Positions 38,645 to 49,335 of a stretch of DNA of 64,000 bases are shown here, piece after piece. The translations under genes were made by a program, and so were the position numbers. Origin of the DNA: an uncultured Clostridia bacterium (GTDB lineage Bacteria; Bacillota; Clostridia; TANB77; CAG-508); contig CAKOWE010000004.1 in assembly GCA_934122235.1 (NCBI GenBank), positions 28,429 to 92,428 of the forward strand. Direction: 5' to 3'. How positions within the stretch are numbered: the first letter of the stretch is position 1; each line of letters opens with the position of its first letter. The notes below the pieces were generated by a model that saw nothing but the letters and a program-made list of their open reading frames with translations, did not search any database and was not told the origin of the DNA.

Positions 38645-40651
38645 TTATTCTAATGGTAAAGAAATATAAAATGTTGTTCCTTTTCCCTCTTCTGTTTCAA
38701 ATGTAATATTTCCATTAAAATGAGCTCTAATATTAGAATATGACATAAATAATCCTAATCCTGTTCCATTTTTTCCTTTGGTTGTTATCATTTCTTTAAA
38801 TAACTTTTCTTGAACCTTTTTAGGAAGTCCGCATCCATAATCAGTTATTTTTATAACAACATTATTATCTTCTCTATAAATAACCATATCTATCTTTTGA
38901 TCTGGTTTTCCATTATAGCTTTGTATTGCATTAGATATCATATTATTAACAACTTGAACTAAGCTATTTATATTTCCCTTCATTTCAGTTTTTTCATTCA
39001 TTTTAACATCTATATTTAGCGTAACCAAAGCATTCTTTAGTTCATGTTTCATTAATATATTTATACGTTTAACTAACTCTTCTATTGAAAAATCTACAGC
39101 TTGTTCTTCTGATAACGTAACCGCTTGTCCTTTTACAGCAGTAATAACATCAGACATATATGCAGTATAATCTTTTAATTTGTCTACCCAAACTTGCATA
39201 TCTTTTGCTATATCATGATGATCTTGTTCTGTTACATCTTTATCACCTATAGATGAATCATATTCCTTAATTAAATCTGTTAACCCCTCAGCAGCTCCTG
39301 AAATTGACATTATAGGAGTTTTTAAGTTGTGGGCAATTCCACCTATCATTTGGCCTAATGATGCCAAACGCTCACGTTCTATTAATATATCTTGGCTAGC
39401 ATGAATTTGTTCTATGTTACTTTTGGTCATATCTTGGATTTTATTAAATGATATACTCAAATCTCCCAATATGTCATTTGATGTAATAGGTAATTTTGAA
39501 TTTGTTATATTTGATGGATTTTCAATAATCTTATTCATTCCATCAACAACTCGTTGAATGTCTTTTTGCACAGATGATGTAACATACATTAAAATTATAA
39601 AATTGAATATAAATAGAACAATTGACCAAAGTAAGAAAAAGAAAAATGTGTTTAATGATAATATTTCATAATATATTCCTATTGTATACGTATTGTTTTG
39701 ATATTCAACTGTTGTTATAACTCCCTGAGCATCTATTGTATATGACTCGTAAACTCTATTATTGTGTGTTGGTGATAAATCATGCATATATTTTACAAAA
39801 AATGAACTTAGATTTTTATTATTACTTGTTTTTATTGTTCCATCTGGATATTCTACAAAAAAGAAATCTGTATTATTTATTAAGTTATTTGAAAACTCAA
39901 CTTCCTGAATATTATTTATTATATCTTCTTTTTTATCTGTAACTGCCTCATTTAATGATGACTTGTAATAATAATTTAATAAATCTCCTTTTTCACTTGT
40001 TAATCTCGAATAACCAATTAAAGAAACTAATAAAGCTGTAATTAATATACCCGGGAATAACTGTATTAACAATTTTGCTCTTAGAGATAAAAACTTATTA
40101 GTTTTTTTTATATTTAAATGATTTGAAGTTTCTTCTAAAAATGGATATAGCAACTTATTAATAAATATTAAGAAAATTCCACCAACTAAAGTAGAAAAGC
40201 TAAATATCAATGTTCCTATTTTAAAAATCAAAATTTCTGGATGGCTTCCTGTCATACAAAGTATTAATATAGTCATTAAAACTGGAAAAATCTCAATTAT
40301 TAAATACGTTTGATATGGAAATACCGAACACTTCTTTCGAATTTCTAACATTACTTCTTTATTATATTTTTTATCTTTCCACCATTTATCTAAGTTTCTT
40401 AAAGATACCTTAAAATAAAGTACAAATATAATTGACAAAGATACAATCAATGCTAAACATTGATATACATAGTATGTAATTGAAACACTTTTATCAAATT
40501 CAGTATTAATTGTATCTGGAGGATAATTTAATAGTATTGGCATTGCATTATAAAAGAAAATTGAAAGTACTCCTAATACCAATATAAAAAATATAGACAT
40601 TTTTGTAGATATACATATTTTATTATATCTATCTTTTAACTTGTTTTTCAT
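38645..40651 (-). CDS. Membrane sensor histidine kinase
   Basis: 668 residues. About six helices occupy the first 200 residues and a further one lies near 335. An extracytoplasmic region follows (LNNTDFFFVEYPDGTI and so on), with HAMP-like linker near 400. The H-box is LGQMIGGIAHNLKTPIM, with the N box VQVVNNMISNAIQSYNG, G1 ITDYGCGLP and G2 GKNGTGLGLFMSYSN. The G2 box is in one frame here, unlike the walK-like kinase. It probably phosphorylates the HD-GYP regulator 157 bases downstream. The signal is unknown. Confidence 0.85.
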   Translation of the reverse strand: MKNKLKDRYNKICISTKMSIFFILVLGVLSIFFYNAMPILLNYPPDTINTEFDKSVSITYYVYQCLALIVSLSIIFVLYFKVSLRNLDKWWKDKKYNKEVMLEIRKKCSVFPYQTYLIIEIFPVLMTILILCMTGSHPEILIFKIGTLIFSFSTLVGGIFLIFINKLLYPFLEETSNHLNIKKTNKFLSLRAKLLIQLFPGILITALLVSLIGYSRLTSEKGDLLNYYYKSSLNEAVTDKKEDIINNIQEVEFSNNLINNTDFFFVEYPDGTIKTSNNKNLSSFFVKYMHDLSPTHNNRVYESYTIDAQGVITTVEYQNNTYTIGIYYEILSLNTFFFFLLWSIVLFIFNFIILMYVTSSVQKDIQRVVDGMNKIIENPSNITNSKLPITSNDILGDLSISFNKIQDMTKSNIEQIHASQDILIERERLASLGQMIGGIAHNLKTPIMSISGAAEGLTDLIKEYDSSIGDKDVTEQDHHDIAKDMQVWVDKLKDYTAYMSDVITAVKGQAVTLSEEQAVDFSIEELVKRINILMKHELKNALVTLNIDVKMNEKTEMKGNINSLVQVVNNMISNAIQSYNGKPDQKIDMVIYREDNNVVIKITDYGCGLPKKVQEKLFKEMITTKGKNGTGLGLFMSYSNIRAHFNGNITFETEEGKGTTFYISLPLE

Positions 40652-40709
40652 ATGTACCTCTCCTCGTATATTTAAATTATAATTTATTTATACTACTTTT
40701 TTTTGCTTT

Positions 40710-43700
40710 TTAGCTTATAAACTTAACTTTTTTCATATATTCAATTAACTTATTAAAATATTCTTTAGTTAATGTTGACCATTCAAAATTAAGATTTTTT
40801 AGGTAATTACATGTAATTTTATTTGTAACTGGTATTGTATGATTGTAAATAAGTCCAGAATCACTTGTAAAATCATTTATAATTCCTTTTATGCTCTTTT
40901 TTGAAAACTCATCTGTTGACAATTGTTTTACATAGCTTACGAATTCTTTTTGCGTCATATATTTAATATGTTTGTAATCATCTAACAATTCTATTAAATG
41001 ATCAGTTGTAATTTTATTTGGATTATATATATGGAAGATTCTATTTGTTTCATTTTCTGACCATATTATTTTAATAATTGCCTTTGCCGCTTCATCTACA
41101 GGAGTAAATTCTAATTCTAAATCTTTTAGTGAATCTGAAATTGCTCCAATTTCTAATATTGATTTTAATCTCAAATATATAGAATTTTCTTCTATATTTT
41201 GTTGGAAAACTCCATCGCTATATCTTCCGCTTAAATCTCCTATTCTATAAATGGTAGCATTCAATCCATTAGGTATATTAGAAAATATACTTGCCTCGGC
41301 TAATAATTTACTTTTAGCATATACATTTTCATCAAAATCTTGATTTTCAAAAAAACTATTTTCTGCAAATACTTCTTTGTTATCCTCTTGTTCTATAAGA
41401 TAATTTGCAGATATTGTCATTGTTGATATATAATGCAATTTGGCATTTACCTCTTTGCAAAAAGATATTATGTTTTGAGTTCCTAATATATTTACCATCT
41501 CAAAATCTTTATAATTTCCATAATGCTTTACATTAGCTGCACAATGAATAACTGTATCAACATTTTTCAATAATTCAAACTCTTCAGTATCAAGACCTAG
41601 TTTTTCTTTTGAAACATCTGATTCTATAGGAACAACAAATTTCTCTAAAAGCCTTGTATATTTACTTTCAAAATAAAAATTCATTGTATCATATAGCCTT
41701 TTTTGTGGATCTAATTGATTTTTTCTTCTTACTAGACAATAAACTTTTGCTATATTGTCAGGTTCTTCTAATATCTGTGCTAATATGTGTGCCCCTAAAA
41801 ATCCAGTGCATCCAGTAAGCATAATAGTCTTTCTTTCTGATCTATAAGCTGTAATAGGCAAAACATTTAAATTTTTAACAATTTTATTTACATCATTTAA
41901 CGCTGTTTTATTTATATCTTCGCTCAAATCATTTTTGCTACTTTCTATGTGATTTGATAATTGTCTTATTGTTGGAAACTGATAAAAGTCTCCTACTTTT
42001 AATCCTAAGTCATATTGAAACAATTCAGTTAGTATATTAATTACAATCAACGAATCTGCTCCATATTCAAATATGTTTTGATCTATACTGAAACTTTCAA
42101 TATTTAATTTTGACTTTATTACATCATATAAAATTTTATCTAATTCATTTCTTGGAGGAACAATTTCATCATTATGTACAACTTTTGTATCAATTTTAAA
42201 ATTCTGTAAAGCTTTTCTATCTATTTTTCCGTTAGGCGTAGTTGGCATTTTTTCAATTATTGTAAATGTATTTGGTATCATATAATTAGGTAAATATGAT
42301 TGAATATAATTTTTTAATTCATCAATTCGGACTTCTTTTGCTGAACTAATAAAAGCATGTAATGATTCACTACCATTTTTACTTTTTACAATAACACCTG
42401 ATTTTATTTTTTTTTCTTTATCAAAAGAATTTATTATTTCCTCGATTTCACCGATTTCAATACGTAATCCTCTTAATTTTATTTGATTGTCCGCTCTACC
42501 TAAGCATCTTATATTTCCATCAGGAAGCCAAAATCCCAAATCCCCTGTTTTATATAATTTTGAATTTTGAGTAAACGGATTTTCCAAAAAGTTTTTAGCT
42601 GTTGCTTCACAATTCTCTTTATATCCTGCTCCCACACCATCTCCTGCAATATATATTTCTCCTGGATTATATATTGGCAATACCGTTTTGTTTTTTCCTA
42701 ATATATATATCTGAGTATTTCCAATTGGCTTACCTATTGTTATCGAATCTAAATCAGTTACATCTTTCACTGTAGAAAATATTGTAGTTTCAGATGGTCC
42801 ATAGCCATTGTATACTCTACAGTTTGGTGCCAACTCTTTAATTCTATCTACTAAAGATTTAGGAAGTTGCTCTCCAGCAAGAATGACATATTTTAAACTA
42901 ATTAAACTAGATTTCATAGCCAAATTATCTAAGTGAAATTTCATTGTAGATGGAGTGGTTTGTATAATTTCTATTTTATTATCTTTAATTATTCTTTCTA
43001 GCTTAGTAGTAATTTTCTGCTCAAAATAATTTGTTATATATAATTTTAAACCTCTAGTTAAAGATACTATTGTTTCAAATGCAAATATATCAAATGAAAC
43101 AGTTGTAATTGATATAATAGAATATTGTTTATCACTATTTAAATATTCTATTTTTCTATACATTGATTCACAAAAATTAGAAAAATTCTTTTGGGTAAGC
43201 ATAACCCCTTTAGGATTACCAGTAGAACCAGAAGTATAAATTAAATATGCTAAATCATCTGGATTTGTTATACTTTCTAAATTTGTTTTATTTGTATTGT
43301 ACAATTTTTGATTTAAATCTACTTCTATAAATTTTTGTTTAAACTCATATCTATCTTTCAAACTTACTGTTGACAACAAAAATTTACTTTTACTATTTTC
43401 TAGCATATATGCAATTCTTTCTGCTGGATACTCTGGATCTATTGGAATATATGCTCCTCCTGATTTTAAAACCGCCAATATGGAAATAATCATTTCAAAA
43501 GAACGATTTAGCATAATTCCTACTATATCGTTTCTTCCTACACCATTTTCTCTTAAATATGTAGCTAAACTATTGGCTCTTTCATTTAATTCCCTATAAG
43601 TCATAGTTCTGTTTTCAAACACTAAAGCAATAGAATCTGGAGATTTATTTACCTGTTTTTCGAATAAGTTAGCTACTGTTTCTGTTTTATCATAATTAAA

Positions 43701-45053
43701 AGCCGTATTATTAAAATCATAAATAATTTTTTGTTTTTCTTCTGGGGTTACAATATCTATACTTTCCAACAAAATTTCATTATTTTTTAATACCTGCTCT
43801 ATCATATGAATAATTCTTGCATGTATGTTTTCAATATATATATCATCATATTTAGAAACTAAATAATCATAAGCTACATCTAAACTACCTGTATCGTTCA
43901 TATCGTATAAATGTATATTCATTCCATCTGATAAGCACTCATTTGAAATCCATCTAGAATGAAAAGGAATAATTGATGTTTGTTTATCACTTCTCACATT
44001 CTGGTAAGATATTAAAATATCATATAAATTTGGTATAGAATTATCTTTTTTTCTTAGTGTTTCTAGCAAATATTGATATGGATATTTTTGGTGTCTAAGC
44101 ATTGCAAGTGACTCTCTTGCTACTTCTGATATAAAATTACTAAAACTACAACCACTTTTCAACTGAACTTTAAATGGAACTGTACTAATAAACATACCAG
44201 TAGTATGTTTTTCTTTGTATGTTGTTCTATTTAAAATTGGAGTTCCCACAACAAATTCTTGTAAATTTGAAACTTTTCCTATGTAAATTGAATAAATAGC
44301 CATAAAAAAATTAAATATAGAAACTTTTTTCTGTGAACAAAATTTATTAATTTCATTTATAATTTCTCTAGAAATATTAAATTGTTTTCTATTAGCTTGA
44401 CATTCCAATTTATTTGTTACTTTTTCTTTCACACTAGGAATTTTAGCTATTTCTAAATTATTTATATATAAATTTTCCCAATATTCTTTATCTTTTCTAA
44501 ATCTATCACTAATTAAATATTCTTTTTCTGAGTTTATATAATCTGTATAAGATGGAAATTCAACTTCTTCTTTTGGCTTTGCATTAATGAATTCAGCATA
44601 AAAATCCATTATTTCATTTACAACAAGACCTGCAGTCCACGCATCTGATATAAGATGATGTGCATTAATTGTAAATCCTCCTTTTCCATCTGGAAATTCA
44701 AACATTTTAAATTCAAAAAGAAATGTATTAAAAATAGAAAATGTTTTTGATACTAAACCTTTTTCCACTACACTGGCTTCATTTTCATTATTTAAATTTA
44801 TTTTATCTACTTTAAATGGTTTAAATTCGTCTACATACTGTAGTATTTCATTTTTATCTTTTGTAAGCTTTATACGAAAACTATCATTTTTCCCAACAAA
44901 TAAATTTATTGCATTCTCTAATTCAATAAAATTTACTTTCTCCTCAATAAAAACAGAACCACAAATATTCTCAATAGGCATATCTGGATACATTTGATCA
45001 GTTAGCCATATAGATTTTTGTGGATTCGTTAATTTGAATTCTACTTTTTCCAT
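40710..45053 (-). CDS. Single-module NRPS: condensation, adenylation, carrier, thioester reductase
   Basis: 1447 residues from ATG 45053 (gggag RBS; upstream in-frame ATG at 45125 lacks one). The condensation domain carries the variant NAHHLISDAWT (HHxxxD). The adenylation domain has LIYTSGSTGNPKGVML, NGYGPSETTI, YKTGDLGFW, LRGLRIEIGEIE and PTTPNGKIDRKAL. The carrier is near FEYGADSLIVINIL. The terminal reductase has an NAD(P) fold (TGCTGFLGAHILAQIL) and the YAKSKLLAE catalytic pair. The enzyme should release an aldehyde or alcohol of an N-acyl amino acid. Residues read by hand for the amino-acid pocket (D, I, F, Q, I, A, G, I, F, K) match no code I recall. No carrier-activating transferase is nearby. 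Confidence 0.9.
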   Translation of the reverse strand: MEKVEFKLTNPQKSIWLTDQMYPDMPIENICGSVFIEEKVNFIELENAINLFVGKNDSFRIKLTKDKNEILQYVDEFKPFKVDKINLNNENEASVVEKGLVSKTFSIFNTFLFEFKMFEFPDGKGGFTINAHHLISDAWTAGLVVNEIMDFYAEFINAKPKEEVEFPSYTDYINSEKEYLISDRFRKDKEYWENLYINNLEIAKIPSVKEKVTNKLECQANRKQFNISREIINEINKFCSQKKVSIFNFFMAIYSIYIGKVSNLQEFVVGTPILNRTTYKEKHTTGMFISTVPFKVQLKSGCSFSNFISEVARESLAMLRHQKYPYQYLLETLRKKDNSIPNLYDILISYQNVRSDKQTSIIPFHSRWISNECLSDGMNIHLYDMNDTGSLDVAYDYLVSKYDDIYIENIHARIIHMIEQVLKNNEILLESIDIVTPEEKQKIIYDFNNTAFNYDKTETVANLFEKQVNKSPDSIALVFENRTMTYRELNERANSLATYLRENGVGRNDIVGIMLNRSFEMIISILAVLKSGGAYIPIDPEYPAERIAYMLENSKSKFLLSTVSLKDRYEFKQKFIEVDLNQKLYNTNKTNLESITNPDDLAYLIYTSGSTGNPKGVMLTQKNFSNFCESMYRKIEYLNSDKQYSIISITTVSFDIFAFETIVSLTRGLKLYITNYFEQKITTKLERIIKDNKIEIIQTTPSTMKFHLDNLAMKSSLISLKYVILAGEQLPKSLVDRIKELAPNCRVYNGYGPSETTIFSTVKDVTDLDSITIGKPIGNTQIYILGKNKTVLPIYNPGEIYIAGDGVGAGYKENCEATAKNFLENPFTQNSKLYKTGDLGFWLPDGNIRCLGRADNQIKLRGLRIEIGEIEEIINSFDKEKKIKSGVIVKSKNGSESLHAFISSAKEVRIDELKNYIQSYLPNYMIPNTFTIIEKMPTTPNGKIDRKALQNFKIDTKVVHNDEIVPPRNELDKILYDVIKSKLNIESFSIDQNIFEYGADSLIVINILTELFQYDLGLKVGDFYQFPTIRQLSNHIESSKNDLSEDINKTALNDVNKIVKNLNVLPITAYRSERKTIMLTGCTGFLGAHILAQILEEPDNIAKVYCLVRRKNQLDPQKRLYDTMNFYFESKYTRLLEKFVVPIESDVSKEKLGLDTEEFELLKNVDTVIHCAANVKHYGNYKDFEMVNILGTQNIISFCKEVNAKLHYISTMTISANYLIEQEDNKEVFAENSFFENQDFDENVYAKSKLLAEASIFSNIPNGLNATIYRIGDLSGRYSDGVFQQNIEENSIYLRLKSILEIGAISDSLKDLELEFTPVDEAAKAIIKIIWSENETNRIFHIYNPNKITTDHLIELLDDYKHIKYMTQKEFVSYVKQLSTDEFSKKSIKGIINDFTSDSGLIYNHTIPVTNKITCNYLKNLNFEWSTLTKEYFNKLIEYMKKVKFIS

Positions 45054-45264
45054 TTGTAATCTCCCTTTATACAAACTTATGCTTATTTTCACAATCATTT
45101 TAGCACAACTGTAAAAATCTTGCAATATCTTATATAATTATTTTCATTTCGCTGATTTTTTACATTTTTCAACTCTTTTATTATTAAAATTACAAAAAAA
45201 ATAGAAGTCTATGAAAATGAAATAATCATAAACTTCACCTTTGGCACAAATTCGGTGCCTTGTC

Positions 45265-45341
45265 TGGTAGCGAGAGGGGGATTCGAACCCTCGACACCTT
45301 GGGTATGAACCAAGTGCTCTAGCCAACTGAGCTACCTCGCC
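45265..45341 (-). tRNA. tRNA-Met(CAT)
   Basis: 77 nt including the encoded CCA, and the only tRNA seen. It has a full cloverleaf: acceptor GGCGAGG paired with the 3' strand (two G-T pairs), D-arm AGCTCAGTTGGCTAGAGC, anticodon stem CTTGG/CCAAG with loop TTCATAC, and T-arm GAGGGTTCGAATCCCCC. The anticodon is CAU, so it could be elongator, initiator or the lysidine-modified Ile type. A full D-loop and the lack of three G-C pairs in the anticodon stem favour elongator Met. Confidence 0.92.
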
Positions 45342-45446
45342 ATATATTAAATTAAACGACTTATTTATTATAATGACTTTTTAGACATTTGTCAACCATT
45401 AATTCAAAATTTTTTTAATATATATTTAGTACATATAGTTTAGTAT

Positions 45447-45587
45447 TTAATTTTTCTTTTCCTCTGGTATAACAATTTCTTTTTTATCTTTTTTCATTTT
45501 TGGTTTTGCTGAATTTAAATGTTCATATACTGGAGATATATCCAAATCTTTTCCATCGCCATTTACTATTTTTATTTCTTTTTCCAT
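45447..45587 (-). CDS. 46-aa hydrophilic protein
   Basis: Begins MEKEIKIVNGDGKDLDISPVY after gaggtattctt and ends PKMKKDKKEIVIPEEKKN. The gene lies in an otherwise short region next to tRNA-Met and has no hydrophobic segment. A good RBS and open frame support it, but its reality rests on those alone. Function unknown. Confidence 0.5.
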   Translation of the reverse strand: MEKEIKIVNGDGKDLDISPVYEHLNSAKPKMKKDKKEIVIPEEKKN

Positions 45588-45680
45588 AAGAATACCTCTA
45601 CTTCCGTTAATTTATATTATGAACCTTTTTCTTTGTAAAATACGTTTTTTTTATATTAACACAAAATATATAATATGTCA

Positions 45681-45710
45681 AAAAAAATCTCACTAAAGTG
45701 AGATTTTTTT
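45681..45710 (-). terminator. Terminator after the 92-aa gene
   Basis: A perfect stem aaaaaaatctcact/agtgagattttttt with a two-base loop, overlapping the stop codon of the 45709 gene. Confidence 0.85.
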
Positions 45711-45987
45711 ACTCATGTTCTCTATCTTCTACTTTTGGTTGATGTTCATTTTGCATTACAGGCGTTTCTACTTTAGCTCTCATCCTACTTACTGTTTGTG
45801 CTCTAGTTTTAGTTTTATCAACAAACATACTACTTCCCATTTTGTTTACATTTCTAGCTGTTTTCTTTAATTCCTCAATAGTTTTTGCGTCTTCACCTTT
45901 AAATGCTTTTATATTTAATTCCCCATTTACTATTTCTTCTTCATCTGGAGTATTTAACCAATTTCTAAAATCTTTTAATAATCCCAT
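45709..45987 (-). CDS. 92-aa hypothetical protein
   Basis: Hydrophilic. It starts MGLLKDFRNWLNTPDEEE and ends KVEDREHE, with basic and methionine-bearing mid-region (KMGSSMFVDKTKTRAQTVSRM). There is no membrane segment and no motif that I recognise. It has its own terminator and stands alone between the tRNA region and rpoD. Confidence 0.6.
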   Translation of the reverse strand: MGLLKDFRNWLNTPDEEEIVNGELNIKAFKGEDAKTIEELKKTARNVNKMGSSMFVDKTKTRAQTVSRMRAKVETPVMQNEHQPKVEDREHE

Positions 45988-46003
45988 TTTTTTATCCTCT
46001 CCT

Positions 46004-46043
46004 AAAAAAAATGTTACAATATATTATTATTGTAACATTTTTT
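46004..46043. terminator. Hairpin between rpoD and the 92-aa gene
   Basis: aaaaaatgttacaata pairs with tattgtaacatttttt around a short AT loop. It serves as the rpoD-operon terminator. Confidence 0.85.
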
Positions 46044-46075
46044 ATCTTAAAAATCAAGTATTTCAATACAATTAA

Positions 46076-47329
46076 CTAATTCATATAATCTTTTAACTTT
46101 TTACTTCTACTTGGATGTCTCAATTTTCTTAATGCTTTTGCTTCTATTTGTCTTATTCTCTCACGTGTTACCATGAATTCTTTTCCAACTTCTTCTAGTG
46201 TTCTTGCTTTTCCATCTTCTAATCCAAATCTTAATTTTAAAACCTTTGCTTCTCTTGGCGTTAATGTTTGCATAACTTCTTCTAATTGTTCTTTTAAAAG
46301 TGTATATGCTGCTGAATCATGTGGAGCAGGTGAATCATCATCTTGAATAAAATCTCCTAAATGACTATCATCTTCTTCTCCAATTGGTGTTTCTAAAGAA
46401 ACTGGATCTTGTGCTATTTTTTGAATTTCCATTACTTTTTCGACACTTATATCCATCTCTTTAGCTATTTCTTCTGGTGTTGGTTCTCTTCCTAATTGTT
46501 GTAATAAGTGTCTTGAAGTTCTTATCAATTTATTTATAGTTTCTACCATATGAACTGGTATTCTTATTGTTCTAGCCTGATCAGCAATAGCTCTTGTTAT
46601 TGCTTGTCTAATCCACCATGTTGCATAAGTACTAAATTTATATCCTTTTGTATAATCAAATTTTTCAACAGCTTTTATTAATCCCATGTTTCCTTCTTGT
46701 ATTAAATCTAAAAATAACATTCCTCTTCCAACATATTTTTTGGCTATACTTACTACTAACCTTAAATTAGATTCAGATAATTTTTGTTTTGCTTCTTCAT
46801 CACCGTTAAGCATCCTTTTTGCTAAATCTAATTCTTCGTCGAATGTTAATAATGGGATTTTTCCAATTTCTCTTAAATACATTCTTACTGGATCGTCTAC
46901 ATTTACGCCGTCAAAATTCATCAAGTCTAACTCTTCAACTGGTTCAATCTCTTCTAAATCTTCTAAATCTGGTTCTTCTAAATCATCATCTTTTAATACA
47001 TCTACACCAATTTCTTCAAAAGCATCAAATACTTTATCAATTTGTTCTAAGTTTGCATCTCCTAATTCACTTGCTAATTCTCCATAAGTTATTTGTCCTT
47101 TTTCTTTTGCTTTTTTTACTATTTCTTTTACTTTCTCACTAGTATCTTCTGATTTTTCTAGTGGTTTTTCATCCTTTTTAACTTTGCTTTCTTTTACATG
47201 TTTTTTTATTTCTGCTTTTGCTTCTTCTGCATTTTCTTTTTTAGTTTTTACTTTTGATGCTTTTTTTGGTTCTTCTATTTTTTTTAATTCTTCTACCTTT
47301 TCTGCTTCTTCTTTTTTTGCTTTTGGCAT
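46076..47329 (-). CDS. rpoD: Primary sigma factor RpoD (SigA)
   Basis: 417 residues from ATG 47329 (aaaggtg upstream). An N-terminal Lys/Glu-rich extension and region 1.1 ([13 protein letters not shown]) precede region 1.2 ([16 protein letters not shown]). Regions 2 ([28 protein letters not shown], split here as two motifs: [17 protein letters not shown] and [12 protein letters not shown]), 3 and 4 ([36 protein letters not shown]) follow. It is the housekeeping sigma factor, co-transcribed with dnaG immediately upstream. Confidence 0.96.
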   Translation of the reverse strand: MPKAKKEEAEKVEELKKIEEPKKASKVKTKKENAEEAKAEIKKHVKESKVKKDEKPLEKSEDTSEKVKEIVKKAKEKGQITYGELASELGDANLEQIDKVFDAFEEIGVDVLKDDDLEEPDLEDLEEIEPVEELDLMNFDGVNVDDPVRMYLREIGKIPLLTFDEELDLAKRMLNGDEEAKQKLSESNLRLVVSIAKKYVGRGMLFLDLIQEGNMGLIKAVEKFDYTKGYKFSTYATWWIRQAITRAIADQARTIRIPVHMVETINKLIRTSRHLLQQLGREPTPEEIAKEMDISVEKVMEIQKIAQDPVSLETPIGEEDDSHLGDFIQDDDSPAPHDSAAYTLLKEQLEEVMQTLTPREAKVLKLRFGLEDGKARTLEEVGKEFMVTRERIRQIEAKALRKLRHPSRSKKLKDYMN

Positions 47330-47355
47330 TTCTAACACCTTTCCTTTCTGGAGTT

Positions 47356-49140
47356 TTACTTAAATTTTGCAAGTTCTATAATAACACTACTTAGCTCTTT
47401 TTCTAAGTTTCTTTTTTCTTCTAAGTCTAAATCTTTGTTGTCTATTTTTTTTATTATTTCATTTTTCTTATTTATTAACTTTTCTTTTTTATAAATATGT
47501 ATAATATCTTTTACAGATTTATTTACATCTGTAATTTCATAATCAGTTGCCATTATGCCTGTAATATAATTAATTGTGCCTTCATCATCTTTAAACAAAT
47601 CTAACATATTATTTATATTACTATTTCCTTTTTTATATTCTTCATACATTTTTGTAACTATTTTTTTGTTTTCTTCTTTCTTAAAATCATCTGGACTTAT
47701 TATATCTTTTATCGCTTCATATACATTCTTTCCTTCGTTCATTAAAAGTGCTATAATCATATTTTCTCTTTGAATTAATGCTTCTGTATCTTGTTCTGTT
47801 TTCAACTGAGGTCCTACATGAAACTTTCTTTCTAGCACTTTAGTTCCCTGATTTTGTGCATAATTAATTTTGTTTATTTGTGCATATATTGCTTCTTTAG
47901 ATATATTATATTCTGAAGATATTTTTTCTATATAAACTTCTTTTTCTATATTGTTATCAACTGTTGTTAATATTTTTGATATTTCATTTAAAAATTTTAT
48001 TTTATCATTAGTATTATTTATATCTAGTTGCTTTTTTAACACCTTTACTTTAAATTCTACTAATGATATTGCGTTTTCAACTAATAAATTAAATCTTCCA
48101 CTTCCATATTTTATAACATATTCGTCTGGATCTTTTGCACCTTCCATTTGTAATATTCTAACATCACAGCCTATTGATTTTAAAATTTCCAATCCTCTCA
48201 TAGTTGCAGCTTGTCCTGCTCCATCCGAATCATAAGATATTATAACTTTTTCACAATATTTTCTAAGCAATCGCCCTTGCGCCTCAGTTAATGCTGTCCC
48301 CAAAGATGCTACTACATTGTTTATTCCTCTTTGATATAATGAAATTGCATCCATATATCCCTCAACCATTACAAGCTTTTGTGGATTAGAATTTTTGGCA
48401 ATATTTAATGCAAATAAATTTCGTCCTTTACTATAAACTATGCTTTCCGGTGAATTTATATATTTAGGCAAACTATCATCTAATACTCTACCACCAAATG
48501 CTATTGGTCTATTTCTTACATCAAATATCGGAATCATAAGTCGTTTTCTAAACCTGTCTACATATGTACCATTATCATTTTTTACAACTAATGTTGATGC
48601 AATTATTTCTTCATTCGAGTATCCTTCTTTTTTTAAATATGTATATAATTCATTATAGTTTCCTGAATAACCTATTTTAAATGATTGTAATGTTTTATTA
48701 TCTAATTTTCTCTTTTTTATATATTCTTGTGCTTGTTTCGATTCAGGTTTATATAAATTTTCGTGAAAAAAGAGTGCAGCTTTTTCGTTTATTTCGTATA
48801 TTTTCTTTTTTAATAATTGTTTTTTATCCTCTGCAGAATTTTCTATAGTGGGTAAAACAATACCTGCTCTTTCGGCCAATATTTCCATTGTTTCTCTAAA
48901 ATCAATGTTCTCTATTTTTTGAATAAAATGTATTACATTTCCTCCTGCTCCACATCCAAAGCAATGAAATATCTGTCTATCTGGAGAAACAGAAAAAGAA
49001 GGTGATTTTTCTTTATGGAATGGACACAATCCAAAAAAATTTCTACCACTTCTTTTTAGTACTACATATTGTGATATTACATCCACTATATCATTACTAT
49101 TTCTAACTTCTTCTATTAATTCATCACTATATCGCACCAT
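47356..49140 (-). CDS. dnaG: DNA primase
   Basis: 594 residues from ATG 49140 (aaggtgc upstream). It has the zinc finger [17 protein letters not shown]...HCFGCG, then the RNA polymerase core with TOPRIM motif [15 protein letters not shown] and [13 protein letters not shown]. The helicase-binding C-terminal part is helical. It primes replication. The dnaG-rpoD order is the common macromolecular-synthesis operon of Firmicutes. Confidence 0.95.
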   Translation of the reverse strand: MVRYSDELIEEVRNSNDIVDVISQYVVLKRSGRNFFGLCPFHKEKSPSFSVSPDRQIFHCFGCGAGGNVIHFIQKIENIDFRETMEILAERAGIVLPTIENSAEDKKQLLKKKIYEINEKAALFFHENLYKPESKQAQEYIKKRKLDNKTLQSFKIGYSGNYNELYTYLKKEGYSNEEIIASTLVVKNDNGTYVDRFRKRLMIPIFDVRNRPIAFGGRVLDDSLPKYINSPESIVYSKGRNLFALNIAKNSNPQKLVMVEGYMDAISLYQRGINNVVASLGTALTEAQGRLLRKYCEKVIISYDSDGAGQAATMRGLEILKSIGCDVRILQMEGAKDPDEYVIKYGSGRFNLLVENAISLVEFKVKVLKKQLDINNTNDKIKFLNEISKILTTVDNNIEKEVYIEKISSEYNISKEAIYAQINKINYAQNQGTKVLERKFHVGPQLKTEQDTEALIQRENMIIALLMNEGKNVYEAIKDIISPDDFKKEENKKIVTKMYEEYKKGNSNINNMLDLFKDDEGTINYITGIMATDYEITDVNKSVKDIIHIYKKEKLINKKNEIIKKIDNKDLDLEEKRNLEKELSSVIIELAKFK

Positions 49141-49259
49141 TTTTTGCACCTTTCTTTTACATAAATATAATATTCGACAGTTCCTACTTAAATCCTTCTT
49201 TTGTTGTACAAAAAATAATTTAAAGAGATATATTTTATGTAAATTATTTTTATGGTCTA

Positions 49260-49304
49260 AAAAAACACCTCCGATTAAATTGCATTTAAGCGGGGTGTAT
49301 TTTT
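49260..49304 (-). terminator. Terminator after carD
   Basis: aaaacacctccg pairs with cggggtgtatttt around a 17-base loop, followed by T-rich sequence on the minus strand. Confidence 0.6.
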
Positions 49305-49335
49305 AATATAAACTATTTTTGGTAATACTTTAAAA

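Noticed and set aside
40710..45125. NRPS start at ATG 45125
   Set aside because: The first 24 residues are unlike a condensation domain and the RBS lies before ATG 45053.
45144..45326. 60-aa open frame on the minus strand
   Set aside because: It is mostly the tRNA-Met gene read as protein.
45265..45341. This tRNA as the CGG decoder or frameshifting tRNA
   Set aside because: Its anticodon is CAU with a normal 7-base loop, so it reads AUG.
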